Assembly: GCA_965212165.1 (NCBI GenBank) | Contig: OZ243096.1 | Span: 2,542,001-2,606,000, forward strand | Origin: RHLJ01 sp965212165 | GTDB lineage: Bacteria; Bacteroidota; Rhodothermia; Balneolales; Balneolaceae | Reading direction: 5' to 3' | Length of the DNA: 64,000 nucleotides | Shown here: positions 52,437-62,240 of the stretch, in pieces | How the letters are laid out: each line of letters begins with the position of its first letter | Numbering within the stretch: the stretch's first letter is position 1 | Position numbers and translations under genes: made by a program | Notes under the pieces: generated by a model | What the model saw: the letters and a program-made list of their open reading frames with translations, nothing else | The model's database searches: none | Told to the model about the DNA's origin: nothing

Positions 52437-54008
52437 GTGTCTAAATCATTACTTTTCTTAATACTTATTACATTTTTTATAACATCATGCTCCCCTTCAA
52501 CAACAAAATTTGAAGAACTAGCTTTAGAGGAAATCACTATAAGTGGACTTCAAGAGAATTATTCGAATGGTGCATATACTATAACTGATGTAGTTGAAGC
52601 TTACCTTCAACGAATTGAAGACATTGACAATAATGGTCCTGCAATAAATTCTATTATCGAAGTAAATCCTGATGCTATTGAAATTGCTAGAAAGCTTGAT
52701 CAAGAATTAGCTTCTGGTAATTCCCGAGGTCTGTTACATGGTATCCCAGTAATTCTAAAAGATAATATTGATACTCATGATAAAATGAATACTACAGCTG
52801 GAGCCAATGCATTAATAGGTTCAAAGCCACTGAATGATGCTTTTATTGTAGAAAAGTTAAGAGCAAATGGTGCTATAATTCTTGCTAAAGCAAATTTGAG
52901 TGAATGGGCAAATTTTCACTCAAGTTTCTCTTCTAGTGGTTGGAGTGCACATGGTGGACAAACAAAAAACCCTTATGATATTACACGTAATCCATGTGGT
53001 TCAAGTGCGGGATCTGGAGCTTCTGCATCTGCAAACTTAGCCGTTTTTGCTATTGGTACTGAAACCAATGGTTCAATAACATGCCCTGCAAGTGCAAATG
53101 GTTTAGTAGGAATTAAGCCAACAGTTGGGCTTTTAAGTCGATCAGGTATTATTCCAATTTCTTTTACTCAGGATACACCAGGTCCAATGACACGAACTGT
53201 AACTGATGCTGCAATTGCGCTTGGAACAATGATTGGTATAGATGAAGCTGATTCTAAAACTTCAGATAGCGAAGGCCACTTTTATACTGATTACACTCAA
53301 TTTTTAAAAGAAGGAGCTTTTGAAGGTAAAAGAATCGGAGTATTTAATGGTCCCAGAGATAGACATTTTCGAGTTGATACCCTTTTTAATAAGACCTTAA
53401 GATTGTTAGAAGCTCAAGGTGCTACACTTATTGAAATAGATCAAATAGGTGGACAAGGTGTTGGAGGAGATTCGTTTCAAGTTCTCTTATATGAATTTAA
53501 AGATGGTTTAAATCATTATTTCTCATCATTAGGGCCTGATGCTAAAGTAAAAAATATGGATGATCTTATTGAGAAAACAATGAAAGATCCTGAAGAAATG
53601 AGATACTTTGATCATAATCTTCTTATTCAAGCTAATGATAAAGGAGATTTAGAATCAGAAGAATATAAAACCGCATTAGATAACTTAATGCGTAAATCAA
53701 GAGAAGAAGGAATAGACGCAGTAATGGAAGAGCATGATTTAGATGCATTTGTATCTATTACTGGTGGGCCAGCATGGAAAACAGATCATACTAATGGTGA
53801 TAATTTTGGTATTTCATCTAGCTCTCCTGCTGCTAGATCAGGATATCCAAATATTACTCTACCAATGGGTTATATTGATGGTCTTCCAGTAGGAATTAAC
53901 TTTTTTGGCAAGGCATGGAGTGAACCAGAATTAATTGAATTAGCATATTCTTTTGAGCAATTAACAAAAGTACGTAAAGCTCCAGAATTCAATAATTATG
54001 AATTTTAG
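52437..54008 (+). CDS. Amidase-signature lipoprotein
   Basis: 523 aa. GTG start; a lipoprotein signal ends FFITSC (Cys19). The Ser-cis-Ser-Lys triad is visible: VILKDNIDTHD (Lys), NPCGSSAGSGASASA (cis-Ser), and GTETNGSITCPAS (Ser nucleophile). The family hydrolyses amides; secreted members include peptide amidases and allophanate-type enzymes. Substrate unknown; localisation is periplasmic or outer membrane by the signal. Length is typical. Confidence 0.88.
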   Translation: MSKSLLFLILITFFITSCSPSTTKFEELALEEITISGLQENYSNGAYTITDVVEAYLQRIEDIDNNGPAINSIIEVNPDAIEIARKLDQELASGNSRGLLHGIPVILKDNIDTHDKMNTTAGANALIGSKPLNDAFIVEKLRANGAIILAKANLSEWANFHSSFSSSGWSAHGGQTKNPYDITRNPCGSSAGSGASASANLAVFAIGTETNGSITCPASANGLVGIKPTVGLLSRSGIIPISFTQDTPGPMTRTVTDAAIALGTMIGIDEADSKTSDSEGHFYTDYTQFLKEGAFEGKRIGVFNGPRDRHFRVDTLFNKTLRLLEAQGATLIEIDQIGGQGVGGDSFQVLLYEFKDGLNHYFSSLGPDAKVKNMDDLIEKTMKDPEEMRYFDHNLLIQANDKGDLESEEYKTALDNLMRKSREEGIDAVMEEHDLDAFVSITGGPAWKTDHTNGDNFGISSSSPAARSGYPNITLPMGYIDGLPVGINFFGKAWSEPELIELAYSFEQLTKVRKAPEFNNYEF

Positions 54009-54135
54009 ATGTATCTAACTATTCAATTGTTTATAACATTCTGAGTGAAAGTGAAGGAACTGCAAATTTCTTTGATTGTGCATACCCATAAGTACTATAC
54101 TCAGAATGAAAATTTAATAACCTAAATCCTAAATC

Positions 54136-54510
54136 ATGGAAAGAACACTCAAGCTTGAAGAACTAGCAATTTTTGGCTTTTCAATATTTCTATTCAATCA
54201 AACTGAATATGCTTGGTGGGTATTCTTGGTCTTTATTTTAACTCCTGATATCGGAATGATAGGTTATCTGATTAATTCCAAGATTGGTGCAGTTACTTAC
54301 AATCTATTCCATCACAAAGGAATAGCGTTATGCATACTTATACTTGGGTATTATTACTCTATAGAATGGATTGTTTTAACTGGAATTATCCTATTTGGGC
54401 ATGCAGCCCTTGATCGAATGTTTGGATATGGTTTAAAATTCGAAGATAGTTTTAAACACACTCATTTAGGGTGGTTAAATGGGGAAAAATTAAACGACAT
54501 TTCTGAATAG
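54136..54510 (+). CDS. DUF4260 family membrane protein
   Basis: 124 aa. Two to three hydrophobic segments (YAWWVFLVFILTPDIGMIGYL, ALCILILGYYYSIEWIVLTGI) and the conserved HHKGIAL and GHAALDRMFGYGLKF...HTHLGWL blocks. DUF4260 proteins are small membrane proteins of unknown role. It is followed by a 26-bp gap and the convergent bioA. Confidence 0.8.
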   Translation: MERTLKLEELAIFGFSIFLFNQTEYAWWVFLVFILTPDIGMIGYLINSKIGAVTYNLFHHKGIALCILILGYYYSIEWIVLTGIILFGHAALDRMFGYGLKFEDSFKHTHLGWLNGEKLNDISE

Positions 54511-54536
54511 AAACAAATTAACGTGATTATTCTAGT

Positions 54537-55817
54537 TCAGACTAACTCAAGAATAGCTTCGTAGATTCCATCTAACTCCTCTTCTGAAACACAGTATGGA
54601 GGCATCAAATAGAGTACATTTCCAAGTGGACGAATTAGGTAACCCAGATCTAGCGCTCGTTTTCTTAAATCTACTGAGATTGGATTCAAATATCCTTCTT
54701 CCCATCCTACCTCTCCACCATCCACAATGTCCAAAGCTGCTACAGTACCTTTAACTCTTAGATGTGTAATTCGGGGATGATCCTTAAGTAGTCCGAAATT
54801 TTTTAAATGAATCTGTTCCATATTTTTAAAAACTTTCTCATTCTCTTGAAGTAATTTCCAGGAAGCAATACCTGCAGCACAACCTAAAGGATTACCAGTA
54901 TAGCTATGCCCATGCCAGAATGTTTTAATCGGCTCAGAAGAGTTAAAACTTTCATATATATCATCACTACAAACTGTTGCACTCAAAGGCATAAAGCCTC
55001 CAGTTATACCTTTACTTAAACATATAATATCAGGTTCTACTTGAGATTTTAGACAAGCAAAATAATCTCCCGTTCTTCCAAACCCAGTCATAACTTCGTC
55101 GAAAATAAGAAGCACATCGAATTGCCGGTTTGTCCAGTGTATCTTTTGAAGAAACTCTTCAGAACACATCCTCATCCCACCGGCCCCTTGAATCAATGGC
55201 TCCATTAGAATTCCGGCGTATTTATTAGGATCCTTTGTAAGTAACTCTTCTAATTCTTCAATCACAGCATCTTCTTTGTTGGCTCTATTTTCATCTCCAA
55301 TCCAGGTCTCTGGAAATGGAATAACCTCAACATCAAACATCCAGTCTTTAAAAACATCTGTAAATAATGACCTTTCACCTACAGACATAGCCCCAAGAGT
55401 GTCGCCATGATAAGCTCCATCAAAGCAAATAAAGGTCTTTCTTTCTTCTCCAATATTTTTCCAATACTGATATGCTATTTTCATAGCTACTTCAACCGCT
55501 GTTGAACCATTATCAGAATAAAAAAGCTTATTTAAGTTTTTTGGTAGTTTCGAAGTAATTAACTCAGCTAGTTGTTCCGCTGGATCATGAGTAAAGCCAG
55601 CAAAAATAACATGTTCTAGAGTTTGAGCTTGATCATATATCGCTTTAGCAATATCAGGTTGAGAATGTCCATGCATATTAACCCACCAGCTAGATATGCA
55701 ATCCATGACCATTCTTCCATCTTCTAGTGATAAGTAGGCTCCTTTTCCACTCTTTACCTTTAATGGCTCGGGTGCGTCTTTTATAATCGTAAATGGATGC
55801 CAAATATTTTTATGCAT
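54537..55817 (-). CDS. bioA: Adenosylmethionine-8-amino-7-oxononanoate aminotransferase
   Basis: 426 aa class III aminotransferase. MHKNIWHPFTIIKDAPEPLKVKSGKGAYLSL begins like BioA; SSWWVNMHGHSQPDIA and the PLP-Lys site ICLSKGITGGFMPLS are present. It converts KAPA to DAPA using SAM as amino donor in biotin synthesis. It is the last gene of the bio cluster; the gap to bioD is 58 bp. bioB is not in this window. Family length is 420-430 aa. Confidence 0.95.
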   Translation of the reverse strand: MHKNIWHPFTIIKDAPEPLKVKSGKGAYLSLEDGRMVMDCISSWWVNMHGHSQPDIAKAIYDQAQTLEHVIFAGFTHDPAEQLAELITSKLPKNLNKLFYSDNGSTAVEVAMKIAYQYWKNIGEERKTFICFDGAYHGDTLGAMSVGERSLFTDVFKDWMFDVEVIPFPETWIGDENRANKEDAVIEELEELLTKDPNKYAGILMEPLIQGAGGMRMCSEEFLQKIHWTNRQFDVLLIFDEVMTGFGRTGDYFACLKSQVEPDIICLSKGITGGFMPLSATVCSDDIYESFNSSEPIKTFWHGHSYTGNPLGCAAGIASWKLLQENEKVFKNMEQIHLKNFGLLKDHPRITHLRVKGTVAALDIVDGGEVGWEEGYLNPISVDLRKRALDLGYLIRPLGNVLYLMPPYCVSEEELDGIYEAILELV

Positions 55818-55875
55818 TGAAAAATTATATCAAATGAATACTAGATTTGAAACTTATTAACTCGTAAACCATGAT

Positions 55876-56490
55876 TCATAGTTTATGAAAAGCTTGAGTT
55901 AAAGAATTTTTATTAATCTTTTCTAGCACTTCTAGTTCATAAACTGGAACCTTAGCATAATGCTTTATAGTTTCTTTATTACTCTGATGCCTATCTCCAC
56001 TCAATACGACCCCAAACACCTCTAAATTTCGACTCCTTAGCGCTTCAAGCGATAATAGAGTATGATTCAAGGTTCCTAAAGAACTACGCGCCACAAGTAA
56101 AACAGGGAGCTTTAAAAGTTCAATTAGATCAAGTATAGTATCATCCCAATTAATAGGGACTATTAATCCACCAGCTCCTTCAACAATAAGATGCTCCGTT
56201 TTGTATTCAGGAAGAATAAAATCATTTAATGAAATTGAAATTCCATCAATATCGGCAGCTCCATGTGGGCTCATTGGTGTTACTAATCGATATCGTTCAG
56301 GAATGATATTAGAAGTATTAACTTCAGACACACGTATCACAAAATCTGAATCGGTTTCTTCATCAAGACCAGCTTGAATTGGTTTCCAATAAGTTGCATC
56401 TAGAACTGACATCAGCATTGCAGAAACTAGCGTTTTACCAATTCCAGTATCAGTACCAGTTATAAAGAATTCTTTAGGAAATTTAATCAT
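55876..56490 (-). CDS. bioD: Dethiobiotin synthetase
   Basis: 204 aa. The P-loop FFITGTDTGIGKTLVSA, the KPIQAGLD lysine, and VEGAGGLIVPI are BioD signatures. It closes DAPA with CO2 and ATP to dethiobiotin. Start overlaps the bioC stop by 4 bp (ATGA). The last ~40 residues are shorter than in E. coli BioD (225 aa). Confidence 0.95.
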   Translation of the reverse strand: MIKFPKEFFITGTDTGIGKTLVSAMLMSVLDATYWKPIQAGLDEETDSDFVIRVSEVNTSNIIPERYRLVTPMSPHGAADIDGISISLNDFILPEYKTEHLIVEGAGGLIVPINWDDTILDLIELLKLPVLLVARSSLGTLNHTLLSLEALRSRNLEVFGVVLSGDRHQSNKETIKHYAKVPVYELEVLEKINKNSLTQAFHKL

Positions 56491-57290
56491 AGCATATCTT
56501 TCTTAACGGCTAAATATACTACATGCCACTTTGCTTTAATTTGATTATTAGTCTTCTTATCCCAAAAAGAAGTTAAAAGCTTTATTTGTTTAGCTGACAA
56601 TGATTTACCAGTAGTAGAAATGCCGGCTCCTATTTCTTTCAAGTGCTTTAAAAAGTCTATCGATGATGAGAAATCTTGAAATAAATCATTTTCATAATAA
56701 TCTACTTGAACGGGGTTCAAAGAAAGCTTAACCACAACTTCTTCCACATCAGGCAAAGGGTTAGCTGTGTATGGTAATCCAAGCTCTAAACAACATTCAT
56801 ACCATTCCATAAAACTATGATTTCCAGGGAATGCTGTTAGTAATAATCCACCAGGATTTAGCATTTTTGTCAGATTCTCGAGACCTATAGCAGTATCCGT
56901 AAACCATTGAGCTGCAAAATTACTTATGATTAAAGAGTATTTTGGTTCAGGGTCCTGAATTTCATCTACATTCAAAACCTCACATTTAATTCTTTCAGAT
57001 TTCCCAAGCCTATTGTTGGTAAAGACGACCATTTCTGAACTTGCGTCCGTTAAAACAAACTCTCTCTCAGGGAATTCCTCCATCATTAGTTCAGATAAGA
57101 AACCAGTTCCACACCCAACTTCAAGTACTGGACCTGGAGGAATAATTTCCTTCCATGGCTTTATAGATGATGTTAGTCCTTCTGCCACTTTTCGTTGAAT
57201 AACTGCATTTTGATGATATTTATGGACAGATTTCGAGAACGAATCAGCAACTTTTGATTTGTAATTTATAGTGCTTTCTATGCTTTTCAT
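56487..57290 (-). CDS. bioC: Malonyl-ACP O-methyltransferase
   Basis: 267 aa. VADSFSKSVHKYHQNAVIQR resembles the BioC start; the SAM site is VLEVGCGTGFLSELMMEEF and the later LIISNFAAQWFTD is also BioC-typical. It methylates the malonyl-ACP carboxyl to start pimeloyl synthesis. Placed between bioH-like and bioD with 4-bp overlaps on both sides, so assignment is secure from context. Confidence 0.93.
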   Translation of the reverse strand: MKSIESTINYKSKVADSFSKSVHKYHQNAVIQRKVAEGLTSSIKPWKEIIPPGPVLEVGCGTGFLSELMMEEFPEREFVLTDASSEMVVFTNNRLGKSERIKCEVLNVDEIQDPEPKYSLIISNFAAQWFTDTAIGLENLTKMLNPGGLLLTAFPGNHSFMEWYECCLELGLPYTANPLPDVEEVVVKLSLNPVQVDYYENDLFQDFSSSIDFLKHLKEIGAGISTTGKSLSAKQIKLLTSFWDKKTNNQIKAKWHVVYLAVKKDML

Positions 57291-57967
57291 TTCGAGTTGA
57301 AAATAGGAAAAGCTTCACTTAGAATCTTGATACAATCCAATGGATTAACAGATGGATAAGCATGTACTCCATCTCTAACAATTTTATAATTATGAGTAGG
57401 TATTAGTGTCATTATCTCTTTCCCTCTATTTCCCGGAACAATACGATCTTTATCAGAGTCTATGATTAACCAATTGGTATGAAGATTTTTTTGTGGCACT
57501 AATTGAGTTTTATTAAGAGCAATTAAATCGCTTAATAACAATGATCTATTTATCAATTTATGAGTTGAATTTTCTGAACCTATTATTAAAGAACAATTAG
57601 CATAAAATGCATTTAACACTTTTTGAGGTGCTCTTTTAAACTGACTAACCATTCCATCTAAGACCTTCTTTGATCTTGTTCTAGAAGGATTTTCTAATGG
57701 CAAAAAAGAATCAAAACTATTAAAAACAACTATAATATCAGCTTTATTTATCGTTTCTTGGGTGCACCAATGTAAGCCAAACGAGTGTAGGAATAGGACT
57801 TTTAACGTATAATGGTTATCAAATTCAGGAATATATTCCTCTCCATAATACCCCCTATCAGCAGCCTTAAGTATTATATGATTAGGCAAGTGTGACTTTA
57901 ACGAATTCCAAAAATTCGAGTTAAATCCCCAACCATGATAGGCATGTACTTCTACTTGCTTTCCCAT
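57287..57967 (-). CDS. BioH-like pimeloyl-ACP methyl ester esterase
   Basis: 226 aa alpha/beta hydrolase. The oxyanion loop HGWGFNSNFW (residues 11-20) is very close to BioH; the nucleophile elbow reads FLHSFGLHW (Ser62), in place of GxSxG; acid Asp lies within IDSDKDRIVP (about 170-174) and the His in DGVHAYP (202). It removes the methyl group from pimeloyl-ACP, ending pimeloyl elongation. It is short for BioH (about 256 aa) and replaces it in the cluster, so it may be a distinct BioG/BioH-type variant. Start overlaps bioF by 16 bp. Confidence 0.75.
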   Translation of the reverse strand: MGKQVEVHAYHGWGFNSNFWNSLKSHLPNHIILKAADRGYYGEEYIPEFDNHYTLKVLFLHSFGLHWCTQETINKADIIVVFNSFDSFLPLENPSRTRSKKVLDGMVSQFKRAPQKVLNAFYANCSLIIGSENSTHKLINRSLLLSDLIALNKTQLVPQKNLHTNWLIIDSDKDRIVPGNRGKEIMTLIPTHNYKIVRDGVHAYPSVNPLDCIKILSEAFPIFNSK

Positions 57968-59127
57968 GATGCCAAGGTATTTAACAGTTGTTCAATATCG
58001 GATTTTGTATGTTTAGTAGTTAATGTAATTCGAATACGCGAGGCATTTTGCTCAACTGTGGGTGGTCTTATTGCTGATGCCATTATTCCATGATCTTCTA
58101 AATAATTTGACAGTTTTAACGTCTCCTCCTCACTTCCAATAATAATTGGAATAATCTGCGAATTTGAATTGCCCGTATTAAAACTCATTTTATTTAGTTC
58201 AGATTTCAGGAACTCAATATTTTGAAATAATGATTTACGCTCGTTATCCAATTCAGGAATTAAATCCAGCGCTGCATCTAAAGCCCCAATAATAGTTGGA
58301 GGAAGTGAAGTTGAATAAATAAATCCGGGGCAAAAGTTTATCAAATAATCTTTCATATTAGAACTACAGCCAACAAAGGCTCCAAATGAACCAAAAGCTT
58401 TACCAAAAGTACCTAAACTAATATCTATTCCGTCTTTACTATAATTTAAACCAAGTCCTTTCTCTCCTAGAACCCCAAGTGCATGTGCATCATCTGAATA
58501 AAAATGGGCATTATACTTGTCTGAAAGCGCACTCATCCCAGAAACATCACATAGATCACCATCCATACTAAAAACTGTTTCTGATACTATCCAGATTCGA
58601 TTATAAGCCTTCGACTTAGCTTCTTTTAGTAATACTTCTAAGTGATGAAAATCGTTATGGTTAAAGCGTTTGAAAGTAGCACGACTTAATAAAGCACCTT
58701 GTATCAAACTATTATGACATTTTTTATCTGCGAGGATTAGTGAATTTCTATCAGTTAATGCAGACAGTATGGATGTGTTTGCCTGAAACCCTGAATTAAA
58801 AATCAAAGCTGATTCAATCCCAAATGTACAAGCTATTTTATTTTCTAATTCTTGATGAATAGATAGAGATCCCGAAACCAATCTAGATGCACCTGATCCT
58901 GCACCATAAATTTTTGCATAATCAATTGAACGCTTTATTACTTCAGGATGAGTAGTAAGTCCAAGATAATCGTTAGAACAAAAATTAATGAGCTCTATTC
59001 CATCTACTTTCACTTTTGAGCTACCAAGAATTGGTTGTACAGCTCTTAATGAGCGAAAACGATGTAATGCCTTACGTTCAGCTAATGCATCGCTGATAAA
59101 ACCGGTTTTTTCTGAATCTTTACTCAC
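57952..59127 (-). CDS. bioF: 8-amino-7-oxononanoate synthase
   Basis: About 391 aa PLP enzyme. The PLP-Lys site is SLGTFGKAFGSFGAFV; HNDFHHLEVLL and YSDDAHALGVLG are conserved. It condenses pimeloyl-ACP with alanine. Start choice: GTG at 59127 gives MSKDSEKTGFISDALAERKA, matching family N-termini and overlapping the DUF4837 stop by 8 bp; an ATG at 59172 would overlap it by 53 bp and add unrelated residues. First bio gene of the cluster. Confidence 0.92.
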   Translation of the reverse strand: MSKDSEKTGFISDALAERKALHRFRSLRAVQPILGSSKVKVDGIELINFCSNDYLGLTTHPEVIKRSIDYAKIYGAGSGASRLVSGSLSIHQELENKIACTFGIESALIFNSGFQANTSILSALTDRNSLILADKKCHNSLIQGALLSRATFKRFNHNDFHHLEVLLKEAKSKAYNRIWIVSETVFSMDGDLCDVSGMSALSDKYNAHFYSDDAHALGVLGEKGLGLNYSKDGIDISLGTFGKAFGSFGAFVGCSSNMKDYLINFCPGFIYSTSLPPTIIGALDAALDLIPELDNERKSLFQNIEFLKSELNKMSFNTGNSNSQIIPIIIGSEEETLKLSNYLEDHGIMASAIRPPTVEQNASRIRITLTTKHTKSDIEQLLNTLASWESK

Positions 59128-60217
59128 TCGATAATATAGCCCCACCTTCAATCCAGGTAGTATCGCTTTCAAAAGTTCTTCCCATTGCTCTGAATTGTCT
59201 CACAAATGGGAGTTTTTTTCTAACACTTGGTGCAAATTGAGAATATTCAATCATAAATAATCTCTTTGTAGAAGGGTCAAAATAAGTAAAATTCACAAAT
59301 GGACCACCCATTGCAGCATTTATCATTTGCCACGTACCGAGTGTTTCATAACCCAAGAGTTTACCTTTTTCAAATGTCTTTGTATCAACTGGACGACGAT
59401 ATTCTGTAGCTACATAGTTATTATCACGAGTTCCTCTAATATATTGCTGCATAAGTGAATCACGTGTATTATTTATCCAGTCATTATCAAGAAAACTGAT
59501 ATCGCTTACACCATCTTTCCACCAAACCCACATCCATCGTGTATTATTAGGTAGATCTCTTCTATAGGTTATGAAATTTGTAGTATCTACACTTTTTATA
59601 TAATCATGCTGAATTCGAACAGAAAAGCCATGTTCATCCCATAAAGAATCAGAATATTGAACTTGTTCTTTCTTCTCATAAACAAAATAAGTCCATCTTT
59701 TTATTTCTTTTTCTAATGCACTACTGAGAAGAGCTTGTTCAGAATTTCTAATTTTTTCAGCTAATGCTGAATCTGAAGAAGAACTTAAAATCAAAGCATA
59801 TTGGTCTCTATACCATTGATCCTCTAGAGGAAAAGCAAAACTCTCTCCTTCCCGTACGCGTTGCTCTACTCCATCGTCTAAAAATGCTCGAACTTGACGC
59901 CCAACATTATCGTCAGCATCAATTGCTGATGCAAAAATTACATTTTTTGTTCCTCTAATCCGTTCTATTTGACTTCTTGAACGAATAGGCATGAAAGTTA
60001 AATCATAATATTCTTCTGGATTAGGTAGAGTATAAACACCCTTTCCAAAGGTTTCTCGAATTGCATTTGCTGTCTCACTTTCCCATTGTGATGAATCCAT
60101 CACAACAACAAATTCTCTAGTGTTACCTTTAGCAAACTCTCTGTAATCTCCATCACAAGCTACATTTACGGCTATTATGCCTATAAGCAACGTATTTATT
60201 AATTTAAATGACCTCAT
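59120..60217 (-). CDS. DUF4837 lipoprotein
   Basis: About 365 aa. The lipoprotein signal MRSFKLINTLLIGIIAVNVAC ends at Cys21. The body has the DUF4837 pattern (FVVVMDSSQWES ... YDLTFMPIRSRSQIERI ... DNNYVATEYRRPVDTKTF ...). The family is nearly restricted to Bacteroidota-type organisms and has no known function. ATG at 60217 chosen: 15 bp after trpA; an upstream TTG (60283) would overlap trpA and precede the signal peptide. It is wedged between trpA and bioF on the same strand. Confidence 0.85.
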   Translation of the reverse strand: MRSFKLINTLLIGIIAVNVACDGDYREFAKGNTREFVVVMDSSQWESETANAIRETFGKGVYTLPNPEEYYDLTFMPIRSRSQIERIRGTKNVIFASAIDADDNVGRQVRAFLDDGVEQRVREGESFAFPLEDQWYRDQYALILSSSSDSALAEKIRNSEQALLSSALEKEIKRWTYFVYEKKEQVQYSDSLWDEHGFSVRIQHDYIKSVDTTNFITYRRDLPNNTRWMWVWWKDGVSDISFLDNDWINNTRDSLMQQYIRGTRDNNYVATEYRRPVDTKTFEKGKLLGYETLGTWQMINAAMGGPFVNFTYFDPSTKRLFMIEYSQFAPSVRKKLPFVRQFRAMGRTFESDTTWIEGGAILSSE

Positions 60218-60231
60218 TCTTATAGATAGAT

Positions 60232-61026
60232 TTATTTTCCAAATTTCAGTGAATGTACAAAAGAAAAAACGTCCTTTTTCCAATTTTCATTAGGATAGTT
60301 TTTTCTGATGGTATCAATTAATGCACTTCCGACTATAAAACCATCGGCATTTGATGCGATAGATACTGCGTTTGCATGTGATCTAATCCCAAAACCAACC
60401 AATACTGGATTCTTAGTAACATTAATTCGTACCCGTTCAATAAATTTTGATACAGAATCAGATACTTCACTACCATCTCTAGCTCCTGTTACCCCAGTAA
60501 CTGAAACACAATATACAAATCCATCTGATTTCTGATCTGCTAACTGCATGCGTTCATTTGATGTGTTGGGTGCAACCAAATAAATAATTGGAAGGTTATT
60601 TTCGGCCGCTTCTTTTTCAATCAATCCACTTTCTTCAACTGGAATATCTGGAAGAATCAAACCATCTACTCCTACTAATGCTGCTTTTTTACAGAATTTT
60701 GATACTCCATATCGAAGTACTGGATTCATATATCCCATTAGAATAATTGGGATTTCTGATGACTTCCTAATTTCAGAAACCATATCAAAAATCTTATCAA
60801 TGCTTATTCCATTTGATATAGAAACATCATTTGAATATTGAATAGTCGGCCCGTCTGCTAGTGGATCACTAAAAGGCATTCCTAATTCAATTAAATCAGC
60901 TCCATTTTTTTCGAAACCAAGAACTAAGTCTTCTGTTGATTCTAAATCAGGATAGCCAGCAGTTATGAAAAGGTTCATTAGTTTTTTTGAACCCTTCTCT
61001 TCAAACTTTTTAGTAATTCTGTTCAT
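60232..61026 (-). CDS. trpA: Tryptophan synthase alpha chain
   Basis: 264 aa. ADLIELGMPFSDPLADGPTIQ carries the catalytic Glu, and Asp is in ILPDIPVEE; the loop YCVSVTGVTGARDG and the phosphate site GFGIRSHANA/DGFIVGSALID are intact. It cleaves indole-glycerol phosphate. ATG at 61026 shares one base with the trpB stop (TGATG). Confidence 0.95.
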   Translation of the reverse strand: MNRITKKFEEKGSKKLMNLFITAGYPDLESTEDLVLGFEKNGADLIELGMPFSDPLADGPTIQYSNDVSISNGISIDKIFDMVSEIRKSSEIPIILMGYMNPVLRYGVSKFCKKAALVGVDGLILPDIPVEESGLIEKEAAENNLPIIYLVAPNTSNERMQLADQKSDGFVYCVSVTGVTGARDGSEVSDSVSKFIERVRINVTKNPVLVGFGIRSHANAVSIASNADGFIVGSALIDTIRKNYPNENWKKDVFSFVHSLKFGK

Positions 61027-62228
61027 CAAAGATTCTCCGAAATCGTACCCATGTCCTTATCACCTCGACCAGAACAATTTATTAATATAATTTCGTCTTC
61101 TGTTGTGTTCGGCATCATATGCTCCAACCATGCAAATGCGTGTGCAGTCTCCAAAGCAGGAATGATTCCTTCTTTCTTTGAAAGTAATTTCACTGCTTCC
61201 ATTGCTTCATCATCTGTAACAGATTCATAGCTAACTCTCTTAGAATCATGTAAAAATGAATGTTCAGGTCCAATTCCTGGGTAATCAAGTCCTGCACTTA
61301 TAGAATGTGCCAATTCAATTTGTCCGTTTTGGTCATGAAGTAAATAACTTAACGAACCATGTAGAATCCCTGGTGTACCTTTTGTGATTGTCGCGGCAGT
61401 TTTACCCGATTCAACACCAAAACCTGCAGCTTCAACTCCGATTATTTTGACATCGTCGTTTATAAATGGATAAAATAGCCCCATTGCGTTCGATCCACCA
61501 CCAACACAAGCAAGTAGGTAATCAGGTAGTCGTCCTTCTCTTTCTAAGATCTGCTTTTTAGCTTCATCACCAATTACTCTATGGAAATTACGAACCATCA
61601 TCGGGTAAGGATGTGGACCTACAACTGAACCAATTATATAAAAAGTATCCTCAGGATTAGTTACCCAGTCACGAATTGCTTCATTAGTAGCGTCTTTAAG
61701 TGTTTTTGAACCACTTTCAACGCTTCTCACTTCAGCACCCATGAGTTGCATTCGATCTACATTCAATTTCTGACGAACCATATCCTCTGCACCCATGTAT
61801 ACAATACACTGTAATCCAAACTTAGCACACGCAGTTGCTGTTGCAACTCCATGCTGTCCAGCACCAGTTTCAGCGATAATTCGGGTTTTACCCATACGTT
61901 GTGCTAATAAAATCTGTCCAATTGCATTATTTATTTTATGGGCACCAGTATGACATAAATCTTCTCTTTTGAGATAGATTTTAGCTTTTCCGTAATGCGC
62001 AGTCAATTTATCAGCAAAGGTAAGCTTAGTTGGTCGACCAACGTATTCATCCAGTAAAGAATGATATTGTTCCAAAAACTTAGGATCATCTTTTGCTTTC
62101 AGATATTCTTCTTCCAGCGCCTTAACTACTGGGATCAGTATTTCAGGGACGAATTTTCCACCATAATTACCGAAGTAACCTCTAGTGTTTGGTTGATTGT
62201 ATGTTGTTTTAACTTCTGTTTCTATCAT
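61026..62228 (-). CDS. trpB: Tryptophan synthase beta chain
   Basis: 400 aa. The PLP-Lys motif LKREDLCHTGAHKINNAIGQ, AETGAGQHGVATATA, the glycine-rich loop CVGGGSNAMG and LINCSGRGDKDMG (Ser binding PLP nitrogen) are all present. It joins indole and serine. Length matches the family. Separated from trpF by 12 bp. Confidence 0.97.
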   Translation of the reverse strand: MIETEVKTTYNQPNTRGYFGNYGGKFVPEILIPVVKALEEEYLKAKDDPKFLEQYHSLLDEYVGRPTKLTFADKLTAHYGKAKIYLKREDLCHTGAHKINNAIGQILLAQRMGKTRIIAETGAGQHGVATATACAKFGLQCIVYMGAEDMVRQKLNVDRMQLMGAEVRSVESGSKTLKDATNEAIRDWVTNPEDTFYIIGSVVGPHPYPMMVRNFHRVIGDEAKKQILEREGRLPDYLLACVGGGSNAMGLFYPFINDDVKIIGVEAAGFGVESGKTAATITKGTPGILHGSLSYLLHDQNGQIELAHSISAGLDYPGIGPEHSFLHDSKRVSYESVTDDEAMEAVKLLSKKEGIIPALETAHAFAWLEHMMPNTTEDEIILINCSGRGDKDMGTISENL

Positions 62229-62240
62229 TATAGAGTCTTT

